From Mesorhizobium sp. 131-2-1 (lineage in GTDB: Bacteria > Pseudomonadota > Alphaproteobacteria > Rhizobiales > Rhizobiaceae), in the NCBI RefSeq assembly GCF_016756535.1, contig NZ_AP023247.1:4030501-4094500 (forward strand): 64,000 nt of DNA, given 5' to 3'. A program made the translations under genes and the position numbers. The first letter of the stretch is position 1. Each line of letters starts with the position of its first letter. Positions 1 through 9,133 of this stretch are shown here, piece by piece. The notes below the pieces were generated by a model. It was not told where the DNA came from. It saw only the letters and a list, made by a program, of their open reading frames with translations, and ran no database searches.

Positions 1-1
1 G

Positions 2-214
2 TCCGGTCGCAACCCCGCCGACATCCCGCCGGAGCTGCTTGCCGGGAATGTCGTGGTCAAGGCCAACCATGGCTGCGCGATGAACATCTTCGTTTCCGAC
101 GGCCGGCCGGATCGCACCGCCATCCTCGCCATTCCCGGCCTCTATGCCAACGCGCTCATCGCCCGGTGCCTCGCCAACACGCATGATCGGCCGGCCGGCG
201 CTCGTCGGGCCTGA
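2..214 (+). pseudogene. 3' part of a TupA-like ATP-grasp protein, probably truncated
   Basis: An open frame enters from the left edge and stops at 214. Its first half contains VVVKANHGCAMNIFV, which resembles the nucleotide-binding strand (KxNHGxGxNIxV) of TupA-like ATP-grasp proteins found in surface-polysaccharide clusters. In that family the protein continues for well over 100 residues past this motif. Here only about 45 residues follow, and they do not look like the family (a proline/alanine/arginine-rich end). I therefore read it as a 3'-truncated or frameshifted remnant. The family match rests on one motif, and the start lies outside the window. Confidence 0.45.
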
Positions 215-371
215 AAAGCCGGTCCGATACCGGCTCCACAGAAAACCAAACGGACGCGTGAACCTTTCCTCTCAGGGGCGCACCAAGCCTGCATGGACGC
301 CCAAGAAGGCGCTCCCCAACCCAGAAGGACGCCGTACGGCGATCCTCGATCAAAGAGAAGGAAATGCTCAA

Positions 372-647
372 ATGACCAACTTCGCCAACTTCAAGCGCAT
401 CTCGCTCGCCGCGGCCATCGCCGCCTCGGCCTTCGGTTCAGTTTCCGTTCCGAGCTCGGCCTTCGCCGGCACGCACCCCACCGGTGACGGCGGCGCGGTC
501 TGTAAGGGTTCTGGCTCCTGTCTGGTGCTGCAGCTCGACTGCAAGGGCACCTATACCGACGCCACCGACAAGAACGGCACCGTCTACGGCAAGTGCAGCC
601 AGGTCATGAAGATCGACCCGAAGACCCGGCTCAAGCTCGCGAACTGA
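372..647 (+). CDS. Small secreted protein of unknown function
   Basis: A 91-residue protein. The ATG at 372 is preceded by an AGAAGGA ribosome site, so the longer upstream frame is not needed. Residues 1-32 form a signal peptide with a hydrophobic alanine-rich core and a likely cleavage at AFA-GTHP. The mature part of about 60 residues has four cysteines (GAVCKGSGSCL, LDCKG, GKCSQ), which suggests disulphides in the periplasm or outside the cell. A strong hairpin terminator follows 13 bases after the stop, so it is probably transcribed alone. I do not recognise the family; no enzymatic motif is visible. Confidence 0.75.
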   Translation: MTNFANFKRISLAAAIAASAFGSVSVPSSAFAGTHPTGDGGAVCKGSGSCLVLQLDCKGTYTDATDKNGTVYGKCSQVMKIDPKTRLKLAN

Positions 648-659
648 TCGCCTGCCATC

Positions 660-704
660 AAGGAAAATGGCGGCCGTCCGCGCGATGGCCGCCATTTTCC
701 TTTT
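660..704 (+). terminator. Rho-independent terminator
   Basis: Arms AAGGAAAATGGCGGCC (660-675) and GGCCGCCATTTTCCTT (687-702) are perfect complements around an 11-base loop and are followed by T residues. It lies between the convergent small secreted protein gene and the merR-type gene. The AT-rich outer stem could let it work in both directions. Confidence 0.85.
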
Positions 705-757
705 GCCAAAAGCCAACCCAGGCGCTGTTCGCAGGCCGGCTGAGTGTCAACGCGCCC

Positions 758-1300
758 TTAGCGCACCTGGTCGAGCAGACGCTTGCACTCCAGCAGGTCG
801 AACAGCGCCTCCTGCAGCAAGGCGCGGTTGTCGCGCGACAGTTTCGAGGAGTCCGGCTGCACCGGGCCCTCGTCGTCGCTCTTGCCGAGACCGAAAAAGC
901 GGCGGCTGGGTTTCACCCTGGGCTGGCCGACCAGCATCTCGTCGTCGGCGCCGCGTGGCTGGGCCGCCGGCGTCAGCGGCACCTGATCGGCCTGCCGGCG
1001 CTGCGCGATCGCCTCGACGGCCGCCATATCGCCATTGCCGATGGCGACCAGGAAATGGTTGCCATTCTCGCGCAACAGCTTCTGCACGCCCTTGATGGTG
1101 TAGCCCTGGTCGTAGAGCATGTGGCGGATGCCCTTGATCAGCTCGACATCCTGCGGCCGGTAGTAGCGGCGGCCGCCGCCACGCTTCATCGGCTTGATCT
1201 GGTTGAAACGCGTTTCCCAGAAGCGCAGCACGTGCTGCGGCAGATCGAGATCCTCCGCGACCTCGCTGATGGTGCGGAAAGCATCGGGGCTCTTGTCCAT
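758..1300 (-). CDS. MerR family transcriptional regulator
   Basis: A 180-residue protein with an N-terminal winged helix-turn-helix of MerR type at about residues 8-80 ([19 protein letters not shown], then [12 protein letters not shown]). The C-terminal half is charged and lacks the cysteines of metal-sensing MerR proteins. It is the last gene of the plsX-fabH-ihfA-merR block, an order I know from many Rhizobiales genomes, where this regulator has no settled function. The 131-base gap to ihfA leaves room for its own promoter. Function beyond DNA binding is not predictable from the sequence. Confidence 0.85.
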   Translation of the reverse strand: MDKSPDAFRTISEVAEDLDLPQHVLRFWETRFNQIKPMKRGGGRRYYRPQDVELIKGIRHMLYDQGYTIKGVQKLLRENGNHFLVAIGNGDMAAVEAIAQRRQADQVPLTPAAQPRGADDEMLVGQPRVKPSRRFFGLGKSDDEGPVQPDSSKLSRDNRALLQEALFDLLECKRLLDQVR

Positions 1301-1431
1301 GGGCGAATCCTCCGCTGGACGGCGATCGGACCGATTGGTCCCGAATCGGGCCTTATTTCAGCGGTTTATGAAACAATATTCAAGCCCGGCGTCAAAGCGC
1401 GCGGGCATTATCAACCGGGCATTTGCGGCGG

Positions 1432-1755
1432 CTACTTGCCGCCCTTGGCCTTGCTGTTCTGGTGCGAGCGCAGGATGCGGCTCTTCAACACATTCGACGA
1501 CTTGAAGGTCATCACCCGGCGCGGCAGGATCGGCACTTCCTCGCCGGTCTTGGGATTGCGGCCGATGCGCTCGTTCTTGGAGCGGACATGGAAGGTTGCG
1601 AAGGACGACAGCTTGACGGTCTCGCCGCGCACGATGGCCTCGCAAATCTCGTCCAGCACCGCTTCGACGAGCTCGGCCGATTCAGTTCTCGACAAGCCAA
1701 CCTTGCGGTAAACGGCTTCGGCAAGGTCGGCGCGCGTAAGTGTCTTTCCCCCCAT
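1432..1755 (-). CDS. ihfA: Integration host factor subunit alpha
   Basis: A 107-residue HU/IHF-fold protein. The DNA-intercalating arm [12 protein letters not shown] lies at residues 65-76, with the proline that kinks DNA at residue 68. The start [15 protein letters not shown] and length are typical of IhfA in Rhizobiales. It pairs with IhfB, encoded elsewhere, to bend DNA by about 160 degrees at promoters, origins and recombination sites. It lies downstream of fabH with a 102-base gap and upstream of the merR-type gene, all on the minus strand. A slightly longer basic tail ([11 protein letters not shown]) than in E. coli is the only peculiarity. Confidence 0.95.
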   Translation of the reverse strand: MGGKTLTRADLAEAVYRKVGLSRTESAELVEAVLDEICEAIVRGETVKLSSFATFHVRSKNERIGRNPKTGEEVPILPRRVMTFKSSNVLKSRILRSHQNSKAKGGK

Positions 1756-1857
1756 GCGACCGTCCCATCAGCTCAAAAACATAAATCGGTACAAGCAACG
1801 GCAGAGCCTAAGTAATTGATCCGTCAAGGTCAAGGACCGAACCCTTCAGTTCGGCAC

Positions 1858-2829
1858 TTACCAGCGGACCAAAACCGCGCCCCAGGTGAAGCCTCCGCCC
1901 ATCGCCTCGAGCAGCACCAGATCGCCCTTCTTGATACGGCCATCGGCGACCGCCACCGAGAGCGCCAGCGGCACGGAAGCCGCCGACGTGTTACCGTGCA
2001 AATCGACCGTGACCACCACTTTTTGCTCGGCAATCCCGAGCTTCTTGGCGGAAGCGTCAATAATCCGTTTATTGGCCTGATGCGGCACGAACCAATCGAG
2101 GTCCTCGGCAGTGATGCCGGCCTGCGAGAACGTCGCCTCGATGACGTCGGTGATCATGCCGACAGCATGCTTGAACACTTCGCGGCCTTCCATCCTGAGA
2201 TGGCCGACGGTTCCGGTGGTCGAGGGTCCGCCGTCGACGAACAGCTTGTCCTTGTGGACGCCGTCAGAGCGCAGGCTCGCCGCCAGCACGCCACGGTCGG
2301 CGATGCCGCCGGTCCCCTCGCCGCCTTCCAGCACCAGGGCGCCAGCGCCGTCGCCGAACAGGACGCAGGTCGAGCGGTCGCTCCAGTCGAGGATGCGCGA
2401 GAAGGTTTCCGAGCCGATCACCAGCACGCGCCTGGCCAGCCCGCCGCGAATGTAGAGATCGGCCGTCGCCACCGCATAGACGAAGCCCGAGCACACCGCC
2501 TGCATGTCGAAGGCAAAGCCGTGATGCATGCCGAGCCGGTTCTGGATCTCGACGGCGGTCGCTGGAAAAGTGTTGTTGGGCGTCGAGGTCGCCAGCACGA
2601 TCAGGTCGATGTCGGCGGGCGTCAGGCCGGCGCTGTCAAGCGCCGCGCGCGCCGCCGCCTCGCCCAACGAGGCCGTCGTCTCGTCGTCGGCCGCGACATG
2701 GCGCTGGCGGATGCCGGTGCGCTGGACGATCCACTCGTCGGAGGTCTCGACCATGCCTTCGAAATCGGCATTCTTCATGATGCGGCGGGGCAGCGCCGCG
2801 CCCGAGCCGCGCACGACTGATCTGATCAA
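1858..2829 (-). CDS. fabH: 3-oxoacyl-ACP synthase III (FabH)
   Basis: A 323-residue thiolase-fold enzyme. It condenses acetyl-CoA with malonyl-ACP to start fatty acid synthesis (type II FAS, cytoplasm). The catalytic triad is visible: Cys113 in [12 protein letters not shown], His250 in VPHQANKR and Asn280 in HGNTSAAS. Length and motifs match housekeeping FabH. It starts 9 bases after the plsX stop, so plsX and fabH are almost certainly co-transcribed, linking phospholipid and fatty acid initiation as in many bacteria. Confidence 0.97.
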   Translation of the reverse strand: MIRSVVRGSGAALPRRIMKNADFEGMVETSDEWIVQRTGIRQRHVAADDETTASLGEAAARAALDSAGLTPADIDLIVLATSTPNNTFPATAVEIQNRLGMHHGFAFDMQAVCSGFVYAVATADLYIRGGLARRVLVIGSETFSRILDWSDRSTCVLFGDGAGALVLEGGEGTGGIADRGVLAASLRSDGVHKDKLFVDGGPSTTGTVGHLRMEGREVFKHAVGMITDVIEATFSQAGITAEDLDWFVPHQANKRIIDASAKKLGIAEQKVVVTVDLHGNTSAASVPLALSVAVADGRIKKGDLVLLEAMGGGFTWGAVLVRW

Positions 2830-2838
2830 AGCTCTTTC

Positions 2839-3909
2839 CTATTCCTTTGCGTCGACAACGACGTCCGATTTCCTGTTTGCCTGGGCATGCGGATTGCGCG
2901 CATGGAACAGATCGAGATCGGCCTCGATGCGGTCAAGCAGATTGTTGCGCACCATGTCGTAGCCGAGCTCGATCGCGGCAGCGAAGCCGTCCGAATCGGC
3001 GCTGCCATGGCTTTTGACGACGATGCCGTTGAGGCCGAGGAAGACACCGCCATTGGAGCGCCCGACATCCATCTTTTCGCGCAGCCGGTCAAAGGCCCCC
3101 TTGGCGAAGACATAGCCGATCTTGGCCATCAGCGTGCGGCTCATGGCGGCGCGCAGATAGCCGCCGATCTGTCTTGCGGTGCCTTCGGCGGTCTTGAGCG
3201 CGATGTTGCCGGCAAAGCCCTCGGTGACGACGACGTCGACCGTGCCCTTGCCGATATCGTCGCCCTCGACGAAGCCGCGATAGTTCATCGAGGCCATATT
3301 AGCCTCGCGCAGCATGCGCCCGGCCTCCTTGACCTCTTCCTGGCCCTTGATCTCCTCGACGCCGACATTGAGCAACCCGACGCTCGGGCGCTCGATGCCG
3401 AACACCGAGCGCGCCATGCCGATGCCCAGGATGGCGAAATCGATGAGCTGGTGCGCATCCGCGCCGATGGTGGCGCCGACATCCAGCACCACGCTTTCGC
3501 CGCGCGTCGTCGGCCAGATCGCCGCGATCGCCGGCCGGTCGATGGTGGCCATGGTGCGCAGGCAGAATTTCGACATCGCCATCAGCGCGCCGGTGTTGCC
3601 GGCGGAGATACAGGCCTGCGCGGTGCCGGACTTCACCGCTTCGACTGCCTTCCACATCGACGACTTCCAGCGGCCATGACGCAGCGCCTGGCTCGGCTTG
3701 TCGTCCATGCGGACAGCGATCTCGCAATGCACGAACTCGCTCACCTCGGCGAGCCTGGGGAACTTGGCGAGTTCGGGGCGCACAGCCTCCTCGCGGCCGT
3801 AGATGACGAAGCGGATATCGGGGCGGCGGATGGCGACCGTCATGAGCGCCGGGATGACCACGCCTGGCCCGTGATCGCCGCCCATGGCATCGATGGAAAT
3901 CCTGATCAC
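2839..3909 (-). CDS. plsX: Phosphate acyltransferase PlsX
   Basis: A 356-residue protein that makes acyl-phosphate from acyl-ACP, the donor for PlsY in phosphatidic acid synthesis. The N-terminal [16 protein letters not shown] and the internal [12 protein letters not shown] and [16 protein letters not shown] motifs are diagnostic. It heads the plsX-fabH-ihfA-merR block. The DUF177 gene upstream ends 125 bases before it. The protein is peripheral to the membrane; no transmembrane segment is seen. Confidence 0.97.
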   Translation of the reverse strand: MIRISIDAMGGDHGPGVVIPALMTVAIRRPDIRFVIYGREEAVRPELAKFPRLAEVSEFVHCEIAVRMDDKPSQALRHGRWKSSMWKAVEAVKSGTAQACISAGNTGALMAMSKFCLRTMATIDRPAIAAIWPTTRGESVVLDVGATIGADAHQLIDFAILGIGMARSVFGIERPSVGLLNVGVEEIKGQEEVKEAGRMLREANMASMNYRGFVEGDDIGKGTVDVVVTEGFAGNIALKTAEGTARQIGGYLRAAMSRTLMAKIGYVFAKGAFDRLREKMDVGRSNGGVFLGLNGIVVKSHGSADSDGFAAAIELGYDMVRNNLLDRIEADLDLFHARNPHAQANRKSDVVVDAKE

Positions 3910-4034
3910 GCGGTATTCATCTCACGGTTTGCCTGGCCGGCGGAGCTGGTCAGGTTCGGGGGCTCGCCAAGGTTCGGCGAAAATAACGGTTTTGGGCTGC
4001 CGCACAACCGGCTTTTCTAATATCGGGTCCGGTT

Positions 4035-4583
4035 TCAGGATTTTCCAAGCAGCGAACGGAGCTTTTGCTGGAATTCGCTTTCCTCGACCTCGCCGTCGCC
4101 CGAGACTTCGAGCGACGCGCCGGCCTTGCGCGGATAAGGGTCGATCGCCAGGCCGAAAAATTGCTCGGCAAGCGCGCCGACATCGATGGTGTCGCCGGAA
4201 AACGTCTCCGGACTGTCCGGTCCGTCGGCATCCAGCACGATCTCGCCGCCGCCTTCGAAACCCTGCCGCCCGAGTTTGGACTGTTCCGGCAGGAACAGTG
4301 CCTCGACCGGCTCGTCAATGTGCGCCGCGACCGGGTCCAGGGTGACGATGCAGGCCTGCGTAATGTCGGCCTCGACGCGGCCGCTGACCTTGACGCCGTT
4401 GCGCTTCCACTGCGTCACCAGAAGCTCGGCGCGATAGCGCTCGACGGAAACCAGTTCGTGCTCGGTGGCGAGCGCCGCGCGCTGCCGTTCGTCGGCCTCG
4501 ATCATCACCGGCAGCCCCTTTTGCGGCAGGCGGGCGACATTGGCGACGAAGGATACCGGGCTTTGCGGGTCGAGATGCTTCAT
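4035..4583 (-). CDS. DUF177 (YceD) family protein
   Basis: A 182-residue acidic protein of the DUF177/YceD family. The core segment ACIVTLDPVAAHIDEPVEALF at residues 77-97 corresponds to the conserved Cys-containing strand of the family. The C-terminus is glutamate-rich. Family members are often encoded just before rpmF or plsX, and plant homologues affect 23S rRNA maturation; the bacterial role is not established. It starts 10 bases after the stop of the CBP3-like gene, forming a pair upstream of plsX that is common in Rhizobiales. Confidence 0.88.
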   Translation of the reverse strand: MKHLDPQSPVSFVANVARLPQKGLPVMIEADERQRAALATEHELVSVERYRAELLVTQWKRNGVKVSGRVEADITQACIVTLDPVAAHIDEPVEALFLPEQSKLGRQGFEGGGEIVLDADGPDSPETFSGDTIDVGALAEQFFGLAIDPYPRKAGASLEVSGDGEVEESEFQQKLRSLLGKS

Positions 4584-4593
4584 CTTCGCCTCC

Positions 4594-5130
4594 TCAGCCT
4601 GCCGCAGGAAACGTCACGGTGCCGGATGCGATCGATTCGGCCGGCTGTGCCGCAAGATGGCGGGCGGCATCCGCTACATAGGCAGCCAGCAGCAGCGCCT
4701 GCGGCCAGACGGCTGCCTCGGGCAGGATATTGCGGGCAAGGGCGGCGGCGAGCGCGTCGCGATCGTCGCGCTCCACCGCGTCGTCATAGGCCGCCATGCG
4801 GCCATAGAACATCTTGGCCAGCTTCTTCATGCGCTTCGGCACGCCAACGTCGCTGATGCCCAGTTCCCGCAACGAATGTTCGACATCCAGGAAGAACTCG
4901 TCGATCAGCACCTGGGCGACCTCCGTCGCGGCACCGTTTTCGCCGCGCAGCCGGTGCTGGAACAGGAACATATGCAGCGACAGCATCTCGAAACGACCGA
5001 GCGGCGTATCCGGTACATTCCAGTCGGAATAAATCACGGTTTGCCGCGCCGCCGCCACGATTTGTGCGTAAAGCGCCTCGGTGATAGCGCGGTTGGCTTG
5101 GCGTTCGCGGCCAAAAAGGCGTTGGAACAT
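4594..5130 (-). CDS. Ubiquinol-cytochrome c chaperone (CBP3-like)
   Basis: A protein of 178 residues from the ATG at 5128-5130 (MFQRLFGRERQANRAI); a longer frame exists but adds only low-complexity residues. It has the ubiquinol-cytochrome c chaperone domain (WNVPDTPLGRFEMLSLHMFL, then FFLDVEHSLRELGISDVGVPKRMKKL). Homologues of yeast Cbp3 help assemble cytochrome b of the bc1 complex, and in alphaproteobacteria they are inferred to do the same. It is divergent from bamE, with about 110 bases between the two starts for both promoters, and is followed directly by the DUF177 gene. Confidence 0.9.
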   Translation of the reverse strand: MFQRLFGRERQANRAITEALYAQIVAAARQTVIYSDWNVPDTPLGRFEMLSLHMFLFQHRLRGENGAATEVAQVLIDEFFLDVEHSLRELGISDVGVPKRMKKLAKMFYGRMAAYDDAVERDDRDALAAALARNILPEAAVWPQALLLAAYVADAARHLAAQPAESIASGTVTFPAAG

Positions 5131-5240
5131 TGAGGGTGGTCTCCCGGGGACCTTTTGTTGAATTGGCCTTGTTGCATCGGCAGGCAAGCTGGTTTACCGG
5201 TTTTGCCGCCCAGCGCAAGTTGCGGGGATGTGATGGAGAA

Positions 5241-5765
5241 TTGTTGTTGGGTGCGCTGAAATTCAAGTCGCTTTTTACGCCTGTTTCGGCGGGCGTGGCC
5301 TCTCTGCTGGTGGCGGTATCCGCGCTTTCGGCCTGCAATTCGTCCAAGATGATGGGTGATCTCAACCCCAGCGAGACCCTGACGCAGGGTTACGTCATCG
5401 ACCAGCAGGCCATCGACTCGGTGCCGGTGGGGTCGAGCCGCGAGCAGGTGCTGCTGGCGCTTGGCACTCCGTCGACGACGGCGACCTTCGACAACGAGGC
5501 CTTCTACTACATCTCGCAGACGCGCAAGCGCTATGTCGCCTTCGACAAGCCGCATCTGGTCGACCAGAAAGTGCTGGCGGTCTATTTCGGCGCCGATGGT
5601 CGCGTCACCCAGATCGCCAATTACGGCCTGAAGGACGGCAAGATCTTCGACTTCATCTCGCGCACCACGCCGACCGGCGGCAAGGATCAGAACTTCCTCA
5701 GCCAGATCATCAACGGCGCCAGCAAGCTGGCGCCGGGCCTGCCCGGCGGCAGCAACGGCATGTGA
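5241..5765 (+). CDS. bamE: Outer membrane protein assembly factor BamE
   Basis: A lipoprotein of the BAM complex, which folds beta-barrel proteins into the outer membrane. No ATG lies near the signal peptide. The likely start is one of three TTG codons in a row (5241, 5244, 5247), 3-9 bases after GATGGAGAA. This gives about 172-174 residues; an in-frame ATG at 5130 would add a non-signal-like leader. The lipobox is LSAC, followed by a SmpA/OmlA domain (VPVGSSREQVLLALGTPS, then FDNEAFYYIS). The C-terminal tail is rich in glycine and serine. It is transcribed divergently from the CBP3-like gene and ends in a hairpin terminator. Confidence 0.9.
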   Translation: MLLGALKFKSLFTPVSAGVASLLVAVSALSACNSSKMMGDLNPSETLTQGYVIDQQAIDSVPVGSSREQVLLALGTPSTTATFDNEAFYYISQTRKRYVAFDKPHLVDQKVLAVYFGADGRVTQIANYGLKDGKIFDFISRTTPTGGKDQNFLSQIINGASKLAPGLPGGSNGM

Positions 5766-5815
5766 TCGACAGCGGCCCGCTATCAGGCGGGCAAACACAG
5801 AATCAGGCAGCCAGG

Positions 5816-5849
5816 GACCCGCCGGAGCGATCCGGCGGGTCTTTGCTTT
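5816..5849 (+). terminator. Rho-independent terminator after bamE
   Basis: GACCCGCCGGA (5816-5826) and TCCGGCGGGTC (5831-5841) form an 11-bp perfect stem with a GCGA tetraloop, followed by a T-rich tract. Confidence 0.9.
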
Positions 5850-5923
5850 GGTATGGCCAGCCATCCTGCGCACGAAGGCTGAGCCCGCTCGACGAGCAAA
5901 TCGAAAGTCGCCTATGCCCCGGC

Positions 5924-5960
5924 GAAAAGAAAACCCGCGGGATCGCTCCCGCGGGTTTTC
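5924..5960 (-). terminator. Rho-independent terminator after hppA
   Basis: GAAAACCCGCGGGA and TCCCGCGGGTTTTC (within 5929-5960) form a perfect stem. Read on the minus strand the 3' arm runs into TTTTCTTTTC, just downstream of the hppA stop. The convergent bamE terminator lies 80 bases away. Confidence 0.9.
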
Positions 5961-5978
5961 GATGTGCGGCCTTGAGCC

Positions 5979-8120
5979 TCAGCCGTGCGCGAGCACGGCC
6001 AGCAGCAGTAAGGCGACGATGTTGGTGATCTTGATCGCCGGGTTGACCGCAGGGCCGGCGGTGTCCTTGTAGGGATCGCCGACCGTGTCGCCGGTGACCG
6101 AGGCCTTGTGGGCCTCGGAGCCCTTCAGGTGCTTGACGCCGTCCTTGTCGGTGAAGCCGTCCTCGAACGACTTCTTGGCATTATCCCAGGCGCCGCCGCC
6201 CGAGGTCATCGAAATGGCGACGAACAGGCCATTGACGATCACGCCGAGCAGCGAGGCGCCGAGCGCGGCGAAAGCCGAGGCCTTCGAGCCCGAGATCAGC
6301 AGCACGCCGAAATAGACGACCAGCGGCGCCAGCACCGGCAGCAGCGAGGGGATGATCATTTCGCGGATCGCCGCCTTGGTCAGCAGGTCGACCGCGCGCG
6401 CATAGTTGGGCTTCGAGGTGCCGGCCATGATGCCCGGATCCTCGCGGAACTGCTTGCGCACCTCCTCGACGATCGAGCCCGCCGCGCGACCGACGGCCGT
6501 CATGGCGATGCCGCCGAACAGATACGGGATCAGGCCGCCGAAGATCAGGCCAGCGACGACATAGGGGTTGGAGAGGTCGAAGGAAACCTCGCCCATGCCC
6601 TGGAAGTAAGGGAACTTGTCGCCATTGGCGGCAAAGAACTTCAGGTCGTTCGAATAGGCCGCGAACAGCACCAGCGCGCCGAGACCGGCCGAGCCGATCG
6701 CATAGCCCTTGGTCACCGCCTTGGTGGTGTTGCCGACCGCGTCGAGCGCGTCGGTCGAGTGGCGCACTTCCTTGGGCAGGCCGGCCATTTCGGCGATGCC
6801 GCCGGCATTGTCGGTGACCGGCCCAAAAGCGTCGAGCGCGACAATCATGCCGGCGAGGCCGAGCATGGTGGTGACCGCGATCGCCGTGCCGAACAGGCCG
6901 GCAAGCTGGTAGGTCGAGATGATGCCGCCGACGATGACGATGGCCGGCAGCGCCGTCGATTCCAGCGACACCGCAAGGCCCTGGATGACGTTGGTGCCAT
7001 GGCCGGTCACCGACGCCTGGGCGATGGAGTTGACCGGGCGCTTGTTGGTGCCGGTGTAGTATTCGGTGATCACCACGATGAGGCCGGTCACCAGCAGACC
7101 GATCAGGCCGCAGATGAACAGGTTCTTGCCGGTGATGACCATGCCGGCGACGGTGCCGATCTCGCGCCAGCCGATGGTCAGCGACGTGGCGGCGCCAAGA
7201 CCGACGATCGACAGCAGGCCGGTGACGATCAGGCCCTTGTAGAGCGCGCCCATGATCGAGCCGTTGGCGCCGAGCTTGACGAAGAAGGTGCCGACGATCG
7301 AGGTCAGGATGCAGGCGCCGCAGATGGCCAGCGGATAGAGCATGGCGGTGCCGAGGACGGCAGTGCCGCCGAAGAAGATGGCGGCGAGAACCATGGTGGC
7401 GACGACGGTGACGGCATAGGTCTCGAACAGGTCGGCGGCCATGCCGGCGCAGTCGCCGACATTGTCGCCGACATTGTCGGCGATGGTGGCCGGGTTACGC
7501 GGATCGTCCTCGGGAATGCCGGCCTCGACCTTGCCGACGAGATCGCCGCCGACGTCGGCGCCCTTGGTGAAGATGCCGCCGCCGAGACGGGCGAAGATCG
7601 AGATCAGCGAGGCGCCGAAGCCGAGCGAGACGAGCGCATCGATGACGATGCGGTCATTGGGCTGAAGGCCCATGAAGCCGGTCAGGATCAGGTAGTAGAT
7701 GGAGACGCCGAGCAATGCCAGGCCTGCCACCAGCATGCCGGTGATGGCGCCTGACTTGAAGGCGATGTCGAGGCCGGCGGCGAGGCTGTTGGAGGCGGCT
7801 TGCGCGGTGCGCACATTGGCGCGCACCGAGACGTGCATACCGATGAAGCCGGCGGCGCCCGACAGCACCGCGCCGATCAGGAAGCCGATGGCCGAGGTGA
7901 TCGACAGCAGCCACCAGGCCAGCAGAAGCACGACGATACCGACAAGGGCGATGGTGGTGTACTGGCGCGCCAGATAGGCTTGGGCGCCTTCGCGGATGGC
8001 GGCGGAGATTTCCTGCATGCGTGCATTGCCCTGATCGGACGCAAGGACCGAACGGGTCGCCCAGATAGCGTAAAGGACTGAAAGCAAGCCGCAGGCGATG
8101 ACGGCGTAAATGGTGGTCAT
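5979..8120 (-). CDS. hppA: Membrane-bound H+-translocating pyrophosphatase, K+-independent type
   Basis: A 713-residue, about 16-helix integral membrane pump that couples pyrophosphate hydrolysis to cation export. The start is ATG at 8118-8120 ([10 protein letters not shown]), preceded by GAGGAAAA. Substrate-site motifs are [20 protein letters not shown] (residues 188-207), [19 protein letters not shown] (215-233) and [11 protein letters not shown] (435-445). Lys467 in [17 protein letters not shown] is the residue that in this family replaces the alanine of K+-dependent enzymes, so the pump should be K+-independent and, by family knowledge, H+-specific. It is monocistronic with its own terminator. 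Confidence 0.96.
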   Translation of the reverse strand: MTTIYAVIACGLLSVLYAIWATRSVLASDQGNARMQEISAAIREGAQAYLARQYTTIALVGIVVLLLAWWLLSITSAIGFLIGAVLSGAAGFIGMHVSVRANVRTAQAASNSLAAGLDIAFKSGAITGMLVAGLALLGVSIYYLILTGFMGLQPNDRIVIDALVSLGFGASLISIFARLGGGIFTKGADVGGDLVGKVEAGIPEDDPRNPATIADNVGDNVGDCAGMAADLFETYAVTVVATMVLAAIFFGGTAVLGTAMLYPLAICGACILTSIVGTFFVKLGANGSIMGALYKGLIVTGLLSIVGLGAATSLTIGWREIGTVAGMVITGKNLFICGLIGLLVTGLIVVITEYYTGTNKRPVNSIAQASVTGHGTNVIQGLAVSLESTALPAIVIVGGIISTYQLAGLFGTAIAVTTMLGLAGMIVALDAFGPVTDNAGGIAEMAGLPKEVRHSTDALDAVGNTTKAVTKGYAIGSAGLGALVLFAAYSNDLKFFAANGDKFPYFQGMGEVSFDLSNPYVVAGLIFGGLIPYLFGGIAMTAVGRAAGSIVEEVRKQFREDPGIMAGTSKPNYARAVDLLTKAAIREMIIPSLLPVLAPLVVYFGVLLISGSKASAFAALGASLLGVIVNGLFVAISMTSGGGAWDNAKKSFEDGFTDKDGVKHLKGSEAHKASVTGDTVGDPYKDTAGPAVNPAIKITNIVALLLLAVLAHG

Positions 8121-8383
8121 TGCCGAATTTTCCTCGATTGATGGCCCAAAAGAACCCCTCCCTGGGCCGTTGAGACGGGGATGCACGCCGCAAGGCGGAA
8201 TCCACCCCTTGGCTGGGCTGTATGCGAAACAGGGCTCTGAACGTCAAGATATTGTTCGGTTTTTGCCCGGCTTTCGCCAAAAAGGCGAAGATGACGGCAA
8301 GCCTGTCAGCGCCACCGTCGTTTTAGATCGATTGAAATGACGTTTGGCAATCAGTCGCGGCGCGGATCGCCTGACATCTCCAG

Positions 8384-9133
8384 CTACAAAGTCCCCTGTC
8401 CCATCCGGCGCGCCGTGTAGCGTTCGATGGCGGACAGCCCGTCATAGATCAGCACGGCCAGCGCGGCGACGATCAGGCCGCCCTGCAGGACGAAGGCGAG
8501 GTTGTTCGACAGCAGGCCGGCGATGATCACCTCGCCCAGCGTCTTGGCGGCAACCGTCGAGCCGATCGTGGCGGTGGCGAGGCTGATGACAACCGAAAGC
8601 CTGATGCCGCCGAGGATGACCGGCGCGCTGAGCGGCAATTCGACCTTCAAAAGTCTTTGCAAGCCGGTCATGCCAGCGCCGCGCGCGGCTTCCAAGACAT
8701 TGCCGGGGAGTGTGGTGAGAGCCGTCAGCGCGTTCTCGAAGATCGGCAGGAGGCCATAGAGGAACAGCGCGATCAACGTCGGCTTCTCGCCGAAGCCGAC
8801 GGCCGGGACGGCGAGCGCCAGCACTGCCACCGGCGGGAAGGTCTGGCCGATGTTGACCAGGCTGCGCGACAGCGGCAGGAATTCGGCGCCGGCCGGCCTG
8901 GTGACGAGGATGGCGAGCGCGACCGCGACGATGGTTGCGGCCACTGTGGCGGTCAGCACGGTCCGCAGATGCAAGAGCGTCAGCGTCAGCAGGCTGCCCT
9001 GGTTGTAGATCGCCGGCGCGCCGTTCTCGGTCAGCGGCTTCAACAGCGGCTCGAACCAGCCGGGATTGGTGACGAAGGCGACAAGCAGCACGACCAGGGC
9101 AAGCCTGAGCAGCGAAGGCAGCCAGGCTTTCAT
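8384..9133 (-). CDS. yehW: Osmoprotectant ABC transporter permease (YehW/OpuCB-like)
   Basis: A 249-residue permease with a BPD-type inner-membrane domain of about six helices. The EAA loop is AARGAGMTGLQRLLKVELPL, and the domain continues with APVILGGIRLSVVISLATATIGS. The start is the ATG that overlaps the stop of the ATPase gene (ATGA, 9130-9133). It is the last gene of the operon SBP-permease-ATPase-permease, an order and set of lengths matching E. coli osmF/yehZ-yehY-yehX-yehW. Likely substrates are glycine betaine or related osmolytes, by family only. Confidence 0.88.
   Translation of the reverse strand: MKAWLPSLLRLALVVLLVAFVTNPGWFEPLLKPLTENGAPAIYNQGSLLTLTLLHLRTVLTATVAATIVAVALAILVTRPAGAEFLPLSRSLVNIGQTFPPVAVLALAVPAVGFGEKPTLIALFLYGLLPIFENALTALTTLPGNVLEAARGAGMTGLQRLLKVELPLSAPVILGGIRLSVVISLATATIGSTVAAKTLGEVIIAGLLSNNLAFVLQGGLIVAALAVLIYDGLSAIERYTARRMGQGTL

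Noticed and set aside
593..1711. A 372-codon plus-strand frame across merR and ihfA
   Set aside because: It covers a terminator and two certain minus-strand genes, so it is a shadow.
6108..7754. A 548-codon open frame opposite hppA
   Set aside because: Its product is almost only D, H, R, G, Q, A and E, the composition expected from reading the complement of a GC-rich membrane protein gene. HppA is certain on the other strand.
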